Shown here one piece after another: positions 52,933 to 61,834 of a stretch of 64,000 nt of DNA. Source of the stretch: Pseudoflavonifractor_A sp022772585 (GTDB lineage Bacteria > Bacillota > Clostridia > Oscillospirales > Oscillospiraceae); the NCBI RefSeq assembly GCF_052065415.1, contig NZ_JBQHUB010000003.1:62001-126000 (forward strand). Reading direction: 5' to 3'. The translations under genes were made by a program, and so were the position numbers. The stretch's first letter is position 1; each line of letters begins with the position of its first letter. The notes under the pieces were generated by a model that saw only the letters and a list, made by a program, of their open reading frames with translations, was not told the DNA's origin and ran no database searches.

Positions 52933-54213
52933 CTAGAAGAGCTGGACACCGTCCACGAATTTGTGGAGGATGTCCCTGTCCTCGGACAGGTAAATGGTAC
53001 GCTCCAGACGCTGCTGGAGGGGAAGGGCGCCGGCGGGATCATAGCGGCTGTCGTCGATGACCAGTACGTCGCACCGGTAGCCCGGGGCAAAGGAGCCGGC
53101 CTTGCCGAAGAAGGAGCCGCCGCCCGCCGTGCCCAGCCAGAAGGCCTCGGCGGCGGTCAGGGGCGCCAGGGAGGGGTCAAGGAGCCGCCAGCGCAGCTTG
53201 GAGACCTGGATGGCATCGGCCATGGCCCGGAAGATGGAGCAGTGGGTGCCGCCTGCCACATCGCTGCCCAGGCCCACGGGGATACCCTCCTCCAGGTAGC
53301 GCCGCACCGGGGCCACGCCGGAGGACAGGTTGGTGTTGGAGGCCGGGCAGTGGGCCACGTATACCTGCCGCTCCCGCATGAGGGCGATCTCAGCGTCGTC
53401 GCAGTAAACGCAGTGGGCCATGATGGTAGGGCAGCCCTCCCCGCCGAAGAGGCCGAAGGAGGCATAGGCGTCGCCGTAGCCTGCGGCGGAGGGGCACAGC
53501 TCCCGCACCCAGGCCACCTCGCTGGGGTTCTCAGACAGGTGGGACTGGACGGGGAGGCCGGTCTCCTGCTGGAGGCGGCCCAGCTCTTTCATCAAAGCGT
53601 CGCTGCAGGAGGGGATGAACCGGGGGGTGAGGATGGGGGTCACCCGGCGGAAACGGCCTTCCGCCGCTGCCAGCCACGCCCGGGTGTCCCGGACAGCGGC
53701 TTCAGCGCTCTCCTCCTGCAGGTCTGGAGAGCTGTTGCGGTCCATGTTCACCCGGCCAACCATGGCGGAAAGGCCCGCCTCCTCCAGCAGCTCCATGAGC
53801 AGCAGCGTGGCCGGGGTGTGGAGGGTGGCAAAGACGCACAGCCGGGTGTTGGGACCCCGCCGCACGTCCTCCACGAACCGGGTATAGGCGGCGCGGGCGT
53901 ACTCCAGGTCCCGGTATTTGGCCTCCTCCGGGAAGGTGTGGGTATTCAGCCAGTCCAGCAGCTCCATGTCCATGCCCAGGCCCCGGAAGGTGTACTGAGG
54001 GGCATGAACATGGAGGTCGGTGAGTCCCGGCGTTACCAGCTTTCCGGTGCAGTCCAGCAGGGGGAGGCGGTCATAGCCCTGGGGAAGTTCCTCTGAAACA
54101 CCGGCGCACCGCCCCTCCAGACAGAGCAGATAGCCGCCGGGGACCGTCTGCAGGGACTGGGGACTGCTGCTGTAACAGATATCCCCTTTCAGGATAAACG
54201 AGTCAGATTTCAT
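52933..54213 (-). CDS. guaD: Guanine deaminase
   Basis: 426 residues from ATG 54213 (GGAGG upstream). Amidohydrolase fold with DLHVHAPQYTFRGLGMD (about 64-80), the NTHTFPEEAKY loop (about 86-96), QSHLSENPSEV (about 220), HCVYCDDAEI (about 262) and GLGSDVAGGTHCS (about 311). The PQYxFRG and TxPxE elements are specific to guanine deaminase, which yields xanthine and ammonia. First gene after the purine riboswitch; codon and spacing suggest a single six-gene transcript through ade. Confidence 0.94.
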   Translation of the reverse strand: MKSDSFILKGDICYSSSPQSLQTVPGGYLLCLEGRCAGVSEELPQGYDRLPLLDCTGKLVTPGLTDLHVHAPQYTFRGLGMDMELLDWLNTHTFPEEAKYRDLEYARAAYTRFVEDVRRGPNTRLCVFATLHTPATLLLMELLEEAGLSAMVGRVNMDRNSSPDLQEESAEAAVRDTRAWLAAAEGRFRRVTPILTPRFIPSCSDALMKELGRLQQETGLPVQSHLSENPSEVAWVRELCPSAAGYGDAYASFGLFGGEGCPTIMAHCVYCDDAEIALMRERQVYVAHCPASNTNLSSGVAPVRRYLEEGIPVGLGSDVAGGTHCSIFRAMADAIQVSKLRWRLLDPSLAPLTAAEAFWLGTAGGGSFFGKAGSFAPGYRCDVLVIDDSRYDPAGALPLQQRLERTIYLSEDRDILHKFVDGVQLF

Positions 54214-54327
54214 AGCATCCTCCTTTCCGTGGGGCCGGTCTCCGGGCATGAGGGGTTCCCGCCCGCCACGGCCGGCCGCTGGCTCCTGCGGGACCCGGGG
54301 GAGAGCGGGGCTCCTCCGGCGGCAAAG

Positions 54328-54405
54328 AAAAAGCTACCGTCCCAGCCGCGCAATAAATTCCCAAGCTCCGTCCCGGGAACTTATAGCGCGGCTATTTCCG
54401 GTAGC
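54328..54405 (-). terminator. Riboswitch-controlled terminator (expression platform)
   Basis: Minus strand: GCTACCG (54405-54399) pairs with CGGTAGC (54339-54333), then after a small bulge 54393-54375 pairs with 54362-54344 (about 19 positions, one mismatch and one G-U), followed by TTTTTCTTT (54332-54324). The 5' strand of this stem consists of aptamer P3, J3/1 and the P1 3' strand, so it can form only if the aptamer does not. Confidence 0.8.
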
Positions 54406-54446
54406 CGGTAGAGACGCCCAACCCTATTATGGGCTTATATAAGCTC
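54377..54446 (-). promoter_or_regulatory. Purine-class riboswitch (guanine-type or variant), predicted ON switch
   Basis: P1: GAGCTTATA (54446-54438) with TATAAGTTC (54385-54377). J1/2 TAA; P2 GCCCA/TGGGC with loop UAAUAGGG (family UAAUAUGG); J2/3 UCUCUACC (family UUUCUACC); P3 GGCTA/TAGCC with loop CCGGAAA (family CCGUAAA). The changed loop bases fall at positions that are unpaired in the loop-loop contact. The base before P1' is C, the position that selects guanine-type ligands. J3/1 carries one more nucleotide than usual (GCGC instead of GAC), so ligand specificity could differ. Controls guaD and the following five genes. Confidence 0.88.
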
Positions 54447-54493
54447 TGACTCATATGTACTTGTGAAAGTGAAAGCTTCCTCTTTCTGATTCT

Positions 54494-54522
54494 AGTATAA
54501 TACCTAAAAAACTTTTTGTCAA
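54494..54522 (-). promoter_or_regulatory. Promoter of the guaD purine operon
   Basis: Minus strand TTGACA (54522-54517), 17-base spacer, TATACT (54499-54494). Transcription would begin near 54487, about 40 bases before the riboswitch aptamer. Confidence 0.85.
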
Positions 54523-54534
54523 TCTGCTTTTTTA

Positions 54535-55482
54535 TTATTCTTTTTCACAAAAATTGCCGTTCTTTTTCTCTGTCAGGGCCAAGCGCAGCCAATCCTGGTA
54601 TTCCAGCATCTCCCGGCGGTCCGGCGTGATCTGCAGCACGTAGTTCACCCGGCCCAGCAGCCGGGTCAGATAGACCTGCGGCGGGTCGGAGACGCCCCGG
54701 CGGCGGAGGTGTTCCTCCACGCCGAACCGGCGGCAGAAGTACAGCTCCTGGCGGAGGGCCCGCCGGTATTCCACAGGGACGGCAGGGGCCTGGTTGACCA
54801 CGACACCGGTGACCGTCTGCCGCCGGCCGGGATACATGAGCCTGGTCTTGCCGTCGTTGAGGAACAGGCCCAGCTCCCGCAGCCGGTCCCGGACCATACG
54901 GATGACCTGGTCCGGGTCAAAGCGGCCGGAGAAGGCCATATCGTCGCAGTAGCGGGTGTAGACGACGCCGTGCTCCCCGCACCAGCGGCCCACGGCGCGG
55001 TCAAAATCGTACAGGATGATGTTGGCGATGGCGGGGGAGGTGGGTGCCCCCTGGGGAAGGCCGTCCTGATAATAGCAGAGCATGGGCAGCAGGACCCGGA
55101 GGGGTTCCGCGTAAATGGAGGACGGAAAGGCCCGCTCCTTCACCGTGGAATAGAGGACACTGCTGAAGAAATCCCGGATGTCCAACCGGAGCAGCATGGG
55201 CGCGCCGGCGTGGGGCCGGGCGTTGCGCAGGGCGGAGCCACCGGGGCGGTAGGCCGTGGCGTGGCCTGACACCGGCATGTAGGCCAGCAGCTGCTGAGCA
55301 ATACGGCGCTGGATCTGCCGGAGCACCGGGTCGGGAACGGACAGGTGCCGTTCCCCGCCGCCGCTCTTGGGGATGGACACGGTGCGGTAGTGGCGGCTGA
55401 GCCGGTTGCTGACGGCATAAAGCGTCCTGGCGGGGACGCCCAGGTCTTTTTCCAGGGAGGAGAGCTCCCGGTATACGATCAT
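54535..55482 (-). CDS. Retron reverse transcriptase
   Basis: 315 residues, a typical retron RT size. ATG 55482 follows GGAGG. Motifs: retron-specific NAxxH (NARPH, residues 87-91), LRLDIRDFF (98-106), LPQGAPTSPAIAN (142-154), catalytic YCDD (178-181), NDGKTR (209-214), and the retron VTG motif (VTGVVVN, 224-230), which contacts the cognate RNA. There is no maturase, endonuclease, DGR or CRISPR-Cas1 fusion. Directly upstream on the same strand lies an msr-msd-like RNA (55509-55681) with its own promoter. It would make a branched RNA-DNA molecule (msDNA). Retrons usually act in phage defence with an effector; none is fused or adjacent here. The next gene downstream starts the purine operon promoter. 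Confidence 0.93.
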   Translation of the reverse strand: MIVYRELSSLEKDLGVPARTLYAVSNRLSRHYRTVSIPKSGGGERHLSVPDPVLRQIQRRIAQQLLAYMPVSGHATAYRPGGSALRNARPHAGAPMLLRLDIRDFFSSVLYSTVKERAFPSSIYAEPLRVLLPMLCYYQDGLPQGAPTSPAIANIILYDFDRAVGRWCGEHGVVYTRYCDDMAFSGRFDPDQVIRMVRDRLRELGLFLNDGKTRLMYPGRRQTVTGVVVNQAPAVPVEYRRALRQELYFCRRFGVEEHLRRRGVSDPPQVYLTRLLGRVNYVLQITPDRREMLEYQDWLRLALTEKKNGNFCEKE

Positions 55483-55508
55483 ATTCTGCTCTCCTCCCTT
55501 CCTGCTGC

Positions 55509-55681
55509 GGAACGATACCATGTGTATGCGGAAGTGCGCCGCAGTATTTGAAGAGCACACGCAGTGTGCTGGAATACTGCAAGCAGCTTCTGCTGAGCGC
55601 AGCGAATACGGCGGGAAAACGCGTTCCGGCGGCGACTCGCCGCCGGCGCCAACAGACGTTGGGCAAAAGCTATCGTTCCTT
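55509..55681 (-). ncRNA. Retron msr-msd RNA (candidate)
   Basis: Minus strand, about 171-173 bases. a1 GGAACGATA (55679-55671) and a2 TATCGTTCC (55517-55509) are exact complements at the two ends. a1 is followed at once by GC within ATAGC, matching the usual place of the branching guanosine. msr stem-loops: CCAAC-GTCT-GTTGG (55662-55649) and CCGGCGGCG-AGT-CGCCGCCGG (55646-55626). msd hairpin: GCAGTATT...AGCACAC-TGC-GTGTGCT...AATACTGC (55580-55541). a2 ends 26 bases before the RT start. All are direct pairings; the functional identity rests on the linked RT. Confidence 0.85.
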
Positions 55682-55687
55682 ATCTGG

Positions 55688-55716
55688 ATGATACCACGCA
55701 GGGCTGGAAAGGGCAA
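55688..55716 (-). promoter_or_regulatory. Retron promoter
   Basis: Minus strand TTGCCC (55716-55711), 17-base spacer, TATCAT (55693-55688). The expected start near 55681 falls two bases before the a1 repeat, exactly where an msr transcript should begin. Confidence 0.6.
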
Positions 55717-55804
55717 GGGGGAGACGCTGACGATCAGAGGTTCCTTGGCCGCGTTATGATGTGCTGCCGCTGCGGATCGTTCTGTGAGCGGCCGCCTGGG
55801 CCGG

Positions 55805-55850
55805 AAAGCACATGGAGCCGGGCCCATCGGGGCCCGGCTCCATGTGCTTT
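55805..55850 (-). terminator. Terminator of the exporter operon
   Basis: A perfect 21-bp stem (55805-55825 with 55830-55850, loop ATCG). It lies 35 bases after the stop of the GLUG-repeat protein and isolates the retron from upstream transcription. Confidence 0.8.
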
Positions 55851-55885
55851 CGTATGGTTTTCAGTACGCGTATATACGTTTTCTC

Positions 55886-58800
55886 TTATTTATGCGCTGC
55901 AGCGGCCCGGTGTGTTTTTTTCAATCTCCGCTTCCGAATCACGAAAAAGCAGACCATAGCCATGGCTGCGGCACAGCTTCCGATGGCCAGGACAGGCCAC
56001 AGGAAGGGGGAGGAGATCCTCTGCCGCGACGCCTCAAGGGTAAAGCTGGTCCCGGCGGCTGTGAATACGCAGCAGCTCCCGTCCTGATCCCACTGAAGCG
56101 GTGTGCTGCCCTCCTCCGTCCGCAGAGAGAGGGAGAACTTCCGCCACTGCGCCGGAGGCGTGAAGCGGACGGTATGCGTCTGCGCGTCATTTGTTCCCGT
56201 CAGTGTGACGGACCACTGCTCCAACTCTTCTGTTTGAGCGACAGGTTCTGCCCGCAGAGCTGCGCGGCCGTCAAACACACCTTCCACCAGCAGGACCGCA
56301 TGTGCGCTGTCGCGCATGGCGTCACTGGCCAGCGTGGTCAGACAGGGCGTATAGACCGCATTGATCACATGGTCGATGGTGATATGCGTCTCTCCGATAT
56401 CCTCCCAGACACCGTAATATCCCTCTTTATCGGGAACTTCCGGGGCTTCACGGGTAGAGAGCGCATCGCCGTAGGAGAAATGGACGGTCTCCATGATCTC
56501 GTCTTCCACCATGTAGGTCAGGGTAAAACTGTGGAAAGGGGAGGGAACGTTTTCTTCCTGGATCAGGTCCGCATAGGCCACCGGCTCGGCCTGACCGGCA
56601 TAGCTGATGCCATCCACGCCGGCCAGGGGACCTTCCACAAACCGGTTTGCGGAAATAGCGCCGTTCTCCCGGTCCCATTCGCCGGCCACAGAGCCGGTAT
56701 AGCCCTCGGAGTCCTCTACTGATGTCAGACTGACGCATTGGTAGATCTCACAGCCATAGCCTGCGATGCCGCCTACGTAGCTGCCGCCCGACAGGGTGGA
56801 CTTGGACCAGCAGCTCCGGATGATGGATCTGGAGGTACCGGCGATGCCGCCCACATAATCCCCATCGGTGCTTTGAATAAAGCCGTAGTTTTCGCAGCCC
56901 AGCACATAGCCCAAGTCCATGCGGCCCACTGCGCCGCCTGCCGCATCCTTTTTGGCGGTGACCGGGCCGTGGTTGACGCACTCCTGCAGGATAGCCCGGG
57001 TCTCATAGCGGAAGTCGAAGGATTTCTCACCTACCTCGGTGATATCGTCCTCCGGGTCAAAATCATGCTCGACAGCCATGGCGCCGGTAATGCCGCCCAC
57101 GTTCAGGTCACCCTCCACAGCGCCCAGATTGGCGCAGCCCCGGGCCTTTCCCAGTGTGGTGCTGCTGATACGCTCCGCAGAGACGTCGCTCCACAGTTCA
57201 CCGGAGTCAGTGTCTCTGGCGTCAGAGAAGGCGTCCAGAAGCAGATCGGCGATGAGCTGGAACTGATCTCCCAGGTCACGGATGTCGCCGGAGAGGGTAT
57301 CGCCGGAGGCATCCATCTCATCCCGCAGCAGGTCCATCTGGTCGCTGATGCCGGTCACCGCGCTGTGGAGACCGTCCTCTGCCTGGTGAAAATCATCCCC
57401 CAGCTTGTCAAACTCCACCGGATCACGGCTGGAGAGGTCGTCAAACAGGCTGTGGATCTCGTCGGCGGTGTTGCCCAGCTCCCGGGTACCCTCCTCAAAG
57501 AGGTCCATGGCGTCGGACAGCGTGGACATGGCGTCCTCCATGCCGACGGACATGTCTGCAAACTGGGAGAGAGCGTCCCGCAGTTTCTCCATGGAGCTGT
57601 CCATGGTGTCGCAGAAGCTGGAAAACTCCCCCAGTGCCTGGACGGTACGCCGGATGCTCTGCTGTACCGCGCCCCAGTCCAGGCTGACGCTGTCCAGCGC
57701 GGCGGCGATACTCTCGACCAGCGTGGCTGCCGTGGCGGCGGCGGCGTCAAAACTGTCCCTGAGCAGGTAGAGGCAGGCGGTCAGATAGCCGGGGAGCTCA
57801 CTGGGGTCCCATTCCCCCTCCTCCAGAAGGCGGCATAATTCCTCCACGGCCTCACTGCAGTCATCCAGGGCGGCAGAGAGGTCCTGTGCCCCTCCTTTGA
57901 GTATCTGCAGGGCCCGCTCGGCCGCTTCCTGATCCTCCACGACCAGGGCGTTGGACAGGCCCCTGGCGGCCTGCCGGATGTCTTCAAAAGCGCTGCGGGC
58001 CTGCCGGAGTCCGCTGCGAAAGCGGTCTGTGGCCTCGGACAGGGTGTCCAGCCCGTCCGCTCCGCGCCCCATGGCTGCGGACATCTGGTCCAGGCTGTCC
58101 TCCAGCACGTCCATCCCGTCAGCCATGGTGTCCAGGATATCTTCGGCGTTGGAGGTGATCTCCCCCAGCTGGTCCAGGGTATCCGCCAATGTGTTGGAGG
58201 CGTCGTTGACAGTGTCGATGCTGCTGTCGGCCCAGGTGCTCATGATATCAGCCAGGTCGGAGGCGCTGTCTGTGGCGGACCGGGTGTAGTCGGAGAGCCG
58301 GTCCAGCCGGTCTGAAAGGGTGTTCTTACTGCCTTCCGTGTGGTCGAGGGCGTCATCCACCATGCTGCTGAGGCGGTCCAGCTCATCCTTCAGTTCATCA
58401 ATGGTATCCGGGCTGAAAATGAGCCGGATATCGGGGGCGATCTGCCCGGCGATCCCCCCTACGTCCTTGCGTCCCTTCACGATCCCGGTATTCACACAGT
58501 TTTCCAGGTATCCGGAAGAACGGCCCGCCACACCGCCTACATTGTAGCCCACATGGGGATAGCCGATAGTGCCTGTGTTCCGGCAGCTGCGCACCACGCC
58601 GTTGGAAAAGCCCGCGATCCCGCCAGTGTCCGTGGTGGTGTCCAGGACCTCCTCACGGTTCAGGCTGCTGAAACCGTCCTCCAGGCTCTGTTCTTTTTCC
58701 TGGTGTACGGTATTGACCGCGCTTTTGTTGGTACAGCCGGTGATGGTGCCGGCGTTATGCCCGGCGATGCCGCCGGTGCCTGTCCCGCCGGTGACGGAGC

Positions 58801-59341
58801 CCTCTGCCGTACAGCGGTAAATGGAGCCCGCGGCCTCATTGATGCCGGCGATCCCGCCCACCTGGCGCTTGCCTTCCACGGTACCCTGAAAGGAGCAGTC
58901 CAGAAGCGTCCCCTTGTTGCTCCCTGCAATGCCGCCCACGCAGGTCTGCTCTCCCACTGCGGACACAGTACCGGCCACATGGAGGTCACGGACCACCGCG
59001 CCCTCCTGAATATAGCGGAACAGTCCCTGGTAAGAGGCTCCCGACTGCAGGGACAGACCGGAAATGGTGTGGCCGTTGCCCTCAAAGGTGCCGCCGAAGG
59101 TGGGAATGGGGGAAAGATCTGTACCACTCAGGTCAATGTCCGCCTCCAGCGTCACGGTCTTTCCCCGTGACCAGGTGTCCAGTGTACAGTTTTGGGCGAG
59201 GCGGATCAGATCCTCTGCGCTTCGGATGGAAATGACCGGACTTTCCGCGGCCAGCGCGGCATACGGCAGGACCAGGGACAAGATCAGCAGGAAGGCGAGG
59301 GCTGCGGACAACAGCCGGATACTGCGTTTATGCGTTTTCAT
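55886..59341 (-). CDS. Large surface protein with GLUG-type repeats and a C-terminal membrane anchor
   Basis: 1151 residues. Signal peptide (MKTHKRSIRLLSAALAFLL, cleavage after AALAA). Residues about 40-310 and 745-960 contain repeated glycine-rich units of the GLUG/beta-helix kind (VGGIAG or a close variant recurs more than ten times). Between them (about 320-740) is a long acidic, alpha-helical region with heptad patterns (many SDxLDxLxD runs), likely a coiled coil. A beta domain follows, then one membrane helix and a basic tail (about 1115-1151: IRKRRLKKTHR). Its ATG overlaps the stop of the MMPL exporter gene, so they are translationally coupled. Probably an extracellular partner of that exporter; no named family fits the whole. 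Confidence 0.75.
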   Translation of the reverse strand: MKTHKRSIRLLSAALAFLLILSLVLPYAALAAESPVISIRSAEDLIRLAQNCTLDTWSRGKTVTLEADIDLSGTDLSPIPTFGGTFEGNGHTISGLSLQSGASYQGLFRYIQEGAVVRDLHVAGTVSAVGEQTCVGGIAGSNKGTLLDCSFQGTVEGKRQVGGIAGINEAAGSIYRCTAEGSVTGGTGTGGIAGHNAGTITGCTNKSAVNTVHQEKEQSLEDGFSSLNREEVLDTTTDTGGIAGFSNGVVRSCRNTGTIGYPHVGYNVGGVAGRSSGYLENCVNTGIVKGRKDVGGIAGQIAPDIRLIFSPDTIDELKDELDRLSSMVDDALDHTEGSKNTLSDRLDRLSDYTRSATDSASDLADIMSTWADSSIDTVNDASNTLADTLDQLGEITSNAEDILDTMADGMDVLEDSLDQMSAAMGRGADGLDTLSEATDRFRSGLRQARSAFEDIRQAARGLSNALVVEDQEAAERALQILKGGAQDLSAALDDCSEAVEELCRLLEEGEWDPSELPGYLTACLYLLRDSFDAAAATAATLVESIAAALDSVSLDWGAVQQSIRRTVQALGEFSSFCDTMDSSMEKLRDALSQFADMSVGMEDAMSTLSDAMDLFEEGTRELGNTADEIHSLFDDLSSRDPVEFDKLGDDFHQAEDGLHSAVTGISDQMDLLRDEMDASGDTLSGDIRDLGDQFQLIADLLLDAFSDARDTDSGELWSDVSAERISSTTLGKARGCANLGAVEGDLNVGGITGAMAVEHDFDPEDDITEVGEKSFDFRYETRAILQECVNHGPVTAKKDAAGGAVGRMDLGYVLGCENYGFIQSTDGDYVGGIAGTSRSIIRSCWSKSTLSGGSYVGGIAGYGCEIYQCVSLTSVEDSEGYTGSVAGEWDRENGAISANRFVEGPLAGVDGISYAGQAEPVAYADLIQEENVPSPFHSFTLTYMVEDEIMETVHFSYGDALSTREAPEVPDKEGYYGVWEDIGETHITIDHVINAVYTPCLTTLASDAMRDSAHAVLLVEGVFDGRAALRAEPVAQTEELEQWSVTLTGTNDAQTHTVRFTPPAQWRKFSLSLRTEEGSTPLQWDQDGSCCVFTAAGTSFTLEASRQRISSPFLWPVLAIGSCAAAMAMVCFFVIRKRRLKKTHRAAAAHK

Positions 59342-61812
59342 CTTTCCTGTCCCTCCTCTTCCTGCCGGAGCGGCGAGGCCCGGCGGACATTGACCACTGC
59401 CGTCACGTCGCCCTCCAGAACGCCGTGGACCTCCACGTCGATCCTGCCGGAGATGGTGCCCCTGACTCTGCCGTCCAGGTAAACTTTTCCGCTGGCACTG
59501 GAGGTCTGGGTCAGCGCCGGATATTTGATGTTGAATGCCGTCCGTTCGACGATGGCATCACCCAGCAGCAAGATCTCCGGCAGCACGCCCATCACCAGTA
59601 TCATGGAGATGATGGTGCCCCGGCCAATGCAGTCGCCCACGCCGTAGATGGAGGTGTCGGACGTCAATTTGGCAATCAATGTGCCGGCGCATGCCATGAT
59701 GGTGCCGGAAGTAAGTACCGTTGGGAAGGCCAGATTCAGTGTCTCGATCATGGCCTCCCGGGGCGGCATGGTCCGCTTGAGCTCCTGATAGCGGGAAGAG
59801 ATGACGATGGCATAGTCGATATTGGCGCCCATCTGGATGGAACTGACCACCAGGTAGCTCATAAAGAAGATGTAAGTGCCCCGGATGGCGGGTACGGCGA
59901 AATTGATCCAGATGCTGCCCTGGATGACCAGGATCAGCAGGATGGGAAGGCCCACCGACTGGAAGGTGAACAGCAGCACGATGATTACGAACAGGATGGA
60001 CAGCACGCTGATGAGCACGTTGTCATTGACGAAGGAGGCGGCCAGGTCGTAGTCGCTGGTGGAGTCGCCGGTGATGTAAAAAGTGCCGGGCGCATAGTAC
60101 CGGCCCACGACCTCATGGAGATGGTCCAGAAAGGCGAAGGTCTCTTCACCCTCCTCCGGCAGGTCCACCTTCAGGACCATTCGGGAATAATCCGCACCCT
60201 GAAGCTGGGCCAGTGCGTCGGTGATCTGCCCGTGCATGTCGTCCAGGTCTGCCTGGTCCTCACTGTCCAAAGTGACGTAGCCCTCGTCCACCCGGTCATA
60301 GAGAAACAGGAACATATCCAGGATAGAGACACTGTAGTTATCGATGTTGTTGACGATGCGGCCGTATTCCTCCAGATCGGCGGCGTAGGCGGTATAGAGC
60401 AGGCGGACCATCTCAATATCCATATCTACCAGCTCGGAGAACTGACGGGGCGTCAGCCGGTCGGTGAGCACGTAGTCCTCGTCCTCAATCTCCACGTTGG
60501 CCAGGCCTGCGGCCGTATCCACCTCGTCCAGCGCTTCCAGGGCGGCCAGCAGGCGGCCCTCGGCGGCATAATCACCGGCTGGGACAATGACCGCCATGAC
60601 GTTCTGAGTGCCGAAGCGGGCGTCAATGGCGTCTTGCTGCAATTTGGAATCGCTCTGCTTCTCTGTTTTGATCAGACTGGATCCGTAACCGTAGGGACAC
60701 TGGCTGGACAGGAAAAAGGCGCCTACCAGCACACAGGCAAAAATGGGTGGTACGAGCCATTTCAGCTTGGTAACAAACCGTCCCCAGATGGTGATCTTCG
60801 GCACGAAGTTTCGGTGGTGGGTCCGGTCAATAAGCCTGCTGAAAAGCATCAAAAGCCCCGGCATCAGGGTAAATACCGTCAGGATGCTGAACAGGATGGA
60901 CTTGATGAGCACCATACCCATGTCGAAGCCAATGCGGAATTCCATGAACATCATGGCTGCCAAACCGGCCAGCGTAGTCAGACAGCTGGAGGAGATCTCA
61001 GGGATGGCCTTGCTCAGCGCCAGAATACAGGCCTCCCGGGCGGGAGCATGCTCCCGTTCCTCGCTGAAGCGGTGGCAGAGGATGATGGCGTAGTCGATGG
61101 CCAGAGCCAGTTGCAGCACCGGGGCAATCGAGTTGGAGACAAAGGAAATCTCCCCGAAGATGAAGTTGGTACCCATGTTCAGCAGCATGGCTGAGAGGAA
61201 CGTCAGCAGCATCACCGGGACCTCACCGTAAGTCTTGGAGGTCAACAGCAGCACCGGGACAATGACCACTGCGGCAATGCCCATGATGACCTGCGTCTCC
61301 GATGCCAGGGTGGCAGACTGGCTCTCACCCACCGTGCTGGAGATGGAGACGTCATAACCGGACAGAGTCTCCCTGAGCGCCTCCATGGCGGCAAGACTGA
61401 CGGGGTCATCCTCCTCGCCCTCGAAGGTCACGTCGAACAGGGCGGCGGACTCGCGGTAGTGGTCGGAGCGGTCCTCCGCGTCATCTTCGTCCCCGAAGTC
61501 CACGGCGGAGACGCCCTCAATCGACTCCAGCGCATCTACCAGCGGCAGGGCCTGGTCATACGGGATGTTGGATACCATCACCCGGGCTGTGCCAAAGGTT
61601 GTGAACTGGTCCTCCATCACGCTCAGACCCTGGCGGGTCTCCGTGTCCTCAGCCAGATAGTCGGTGATATCGTTGTTAACGGTCACCCAGTTCCGGGAAA
61701 ACAGGGAAAAGAGGATGGCCGCACTATAGATCAGGAAAAACAGGTTCCTTTTATCTACGATCCATGTGGCCAAGTGAACAAAGAAACCGGGTTTTTGCTT
61801 GGTTTGCTTCAT
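59338..61812 (-). CDS. MMPL/RND-superfamily exporter
   Basis: 824 residues from ATG 61812 (GGAGG upstream). Two halves, each with one membrane helix, an extracellular loop of about 150-230 residues, then five helices: twelve segments in all, as in MMPL/HAE3 transporters. Seen: ALAIDYAIILCHRFSEERE (about 238-256) and ANIDYAIVISSRYQELK (about 665-681), the duplicated helix-4 signature with buried acidic residues used for proton coupling. It may export lipids or hydrophobic compounds. Regulated, by inference, by the divergent TetR gene; coupled to the large surface protein downstream. Confidence 0.9.
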   Translation of the reverse strand: MKQTKQKPGFFVHLATWIVDKRNLFFLIYSAAILFSLFSRNWVTVNNDITDYLAEDTETRQGLSVMEDQFTTFGTARVMVSNIPYDQALPLVDALESIEGVSAVDFGDEDDAEDRSDHYRESAALFDVTFEGEEDDPVSLAAMEALRETLSGYDVSISSTVGESQSATLASETQVIMGIAAVVIVPVLLLTSKTYGEVPVMLLTFLSAMLLNMGTNFIFGEISFVSNSIAPVLQLALAIDYAIILCHRFSEEREHAPAREACILALSKAIPEISSSCLTTLAGLAAMMFMEFRIGFDMGMVLIKSILFSILTVFTLMPGLLMLFSRLIDRTHHRNFVPKITIWGRFVTKLKWLVPPIFACVLVGAFFLSSQCPYGYGSSLIKTEKQSDSKLQQDAIDARFGTQNVMAVIVPAGDYAAEGRLLAALEALDEVDTAAGLANVEIEDEDYVLTDRLTPRQFSELVDMDIEMVRLLYTAYAADLEEYGRIVNNIDNYSVSILDMFLFLYDRVDEGYVTLDSEDQADLDDMHGQITDALAQLQGADYSRMVLKVDLPEEGEETFAFLDHLHEVVGRYYAPGTFYITGDSTSDYDLAASFVNDNVLISVLSILFVIIVLLFTFQSVGLPILLILVIQGSIWINFAVPAIRGTYIFFMSYLVVSSIQMGANIDYAIVISSRYQELKRTMPPREAMIETLNLAFPTVLTSGTIMACAGTLIAKLTSDTSIYGVGDCIGRGTIISMILVMGVLPEILLLGDAIVERTAFNIKYPALTQTSSASGKVYLDGRVRGTISGRIDVEVHGVLEGDVTAVVNVRRASPLRQEEEGQER

Positions 61813-61834
61813 ATAGATTCCTCCGCGCAATGGT

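Noticed and set aside
54535..55482. Group II intron or DGR reverse transcriptase
   Set aside because: No maturase or endonuclease domain, no template/variable repeat pair, and the NAxxH and VTG motifs are retron hallmarks.
55483..55827. N-terminal extension of the RT frame (about 115 extra codons upstream)
   Set aside because: It would run through the msr-msd hairpins, lacks an RBS and resembles no RT; the ATG at 55482 has a good RBS and gives the standard retron length.
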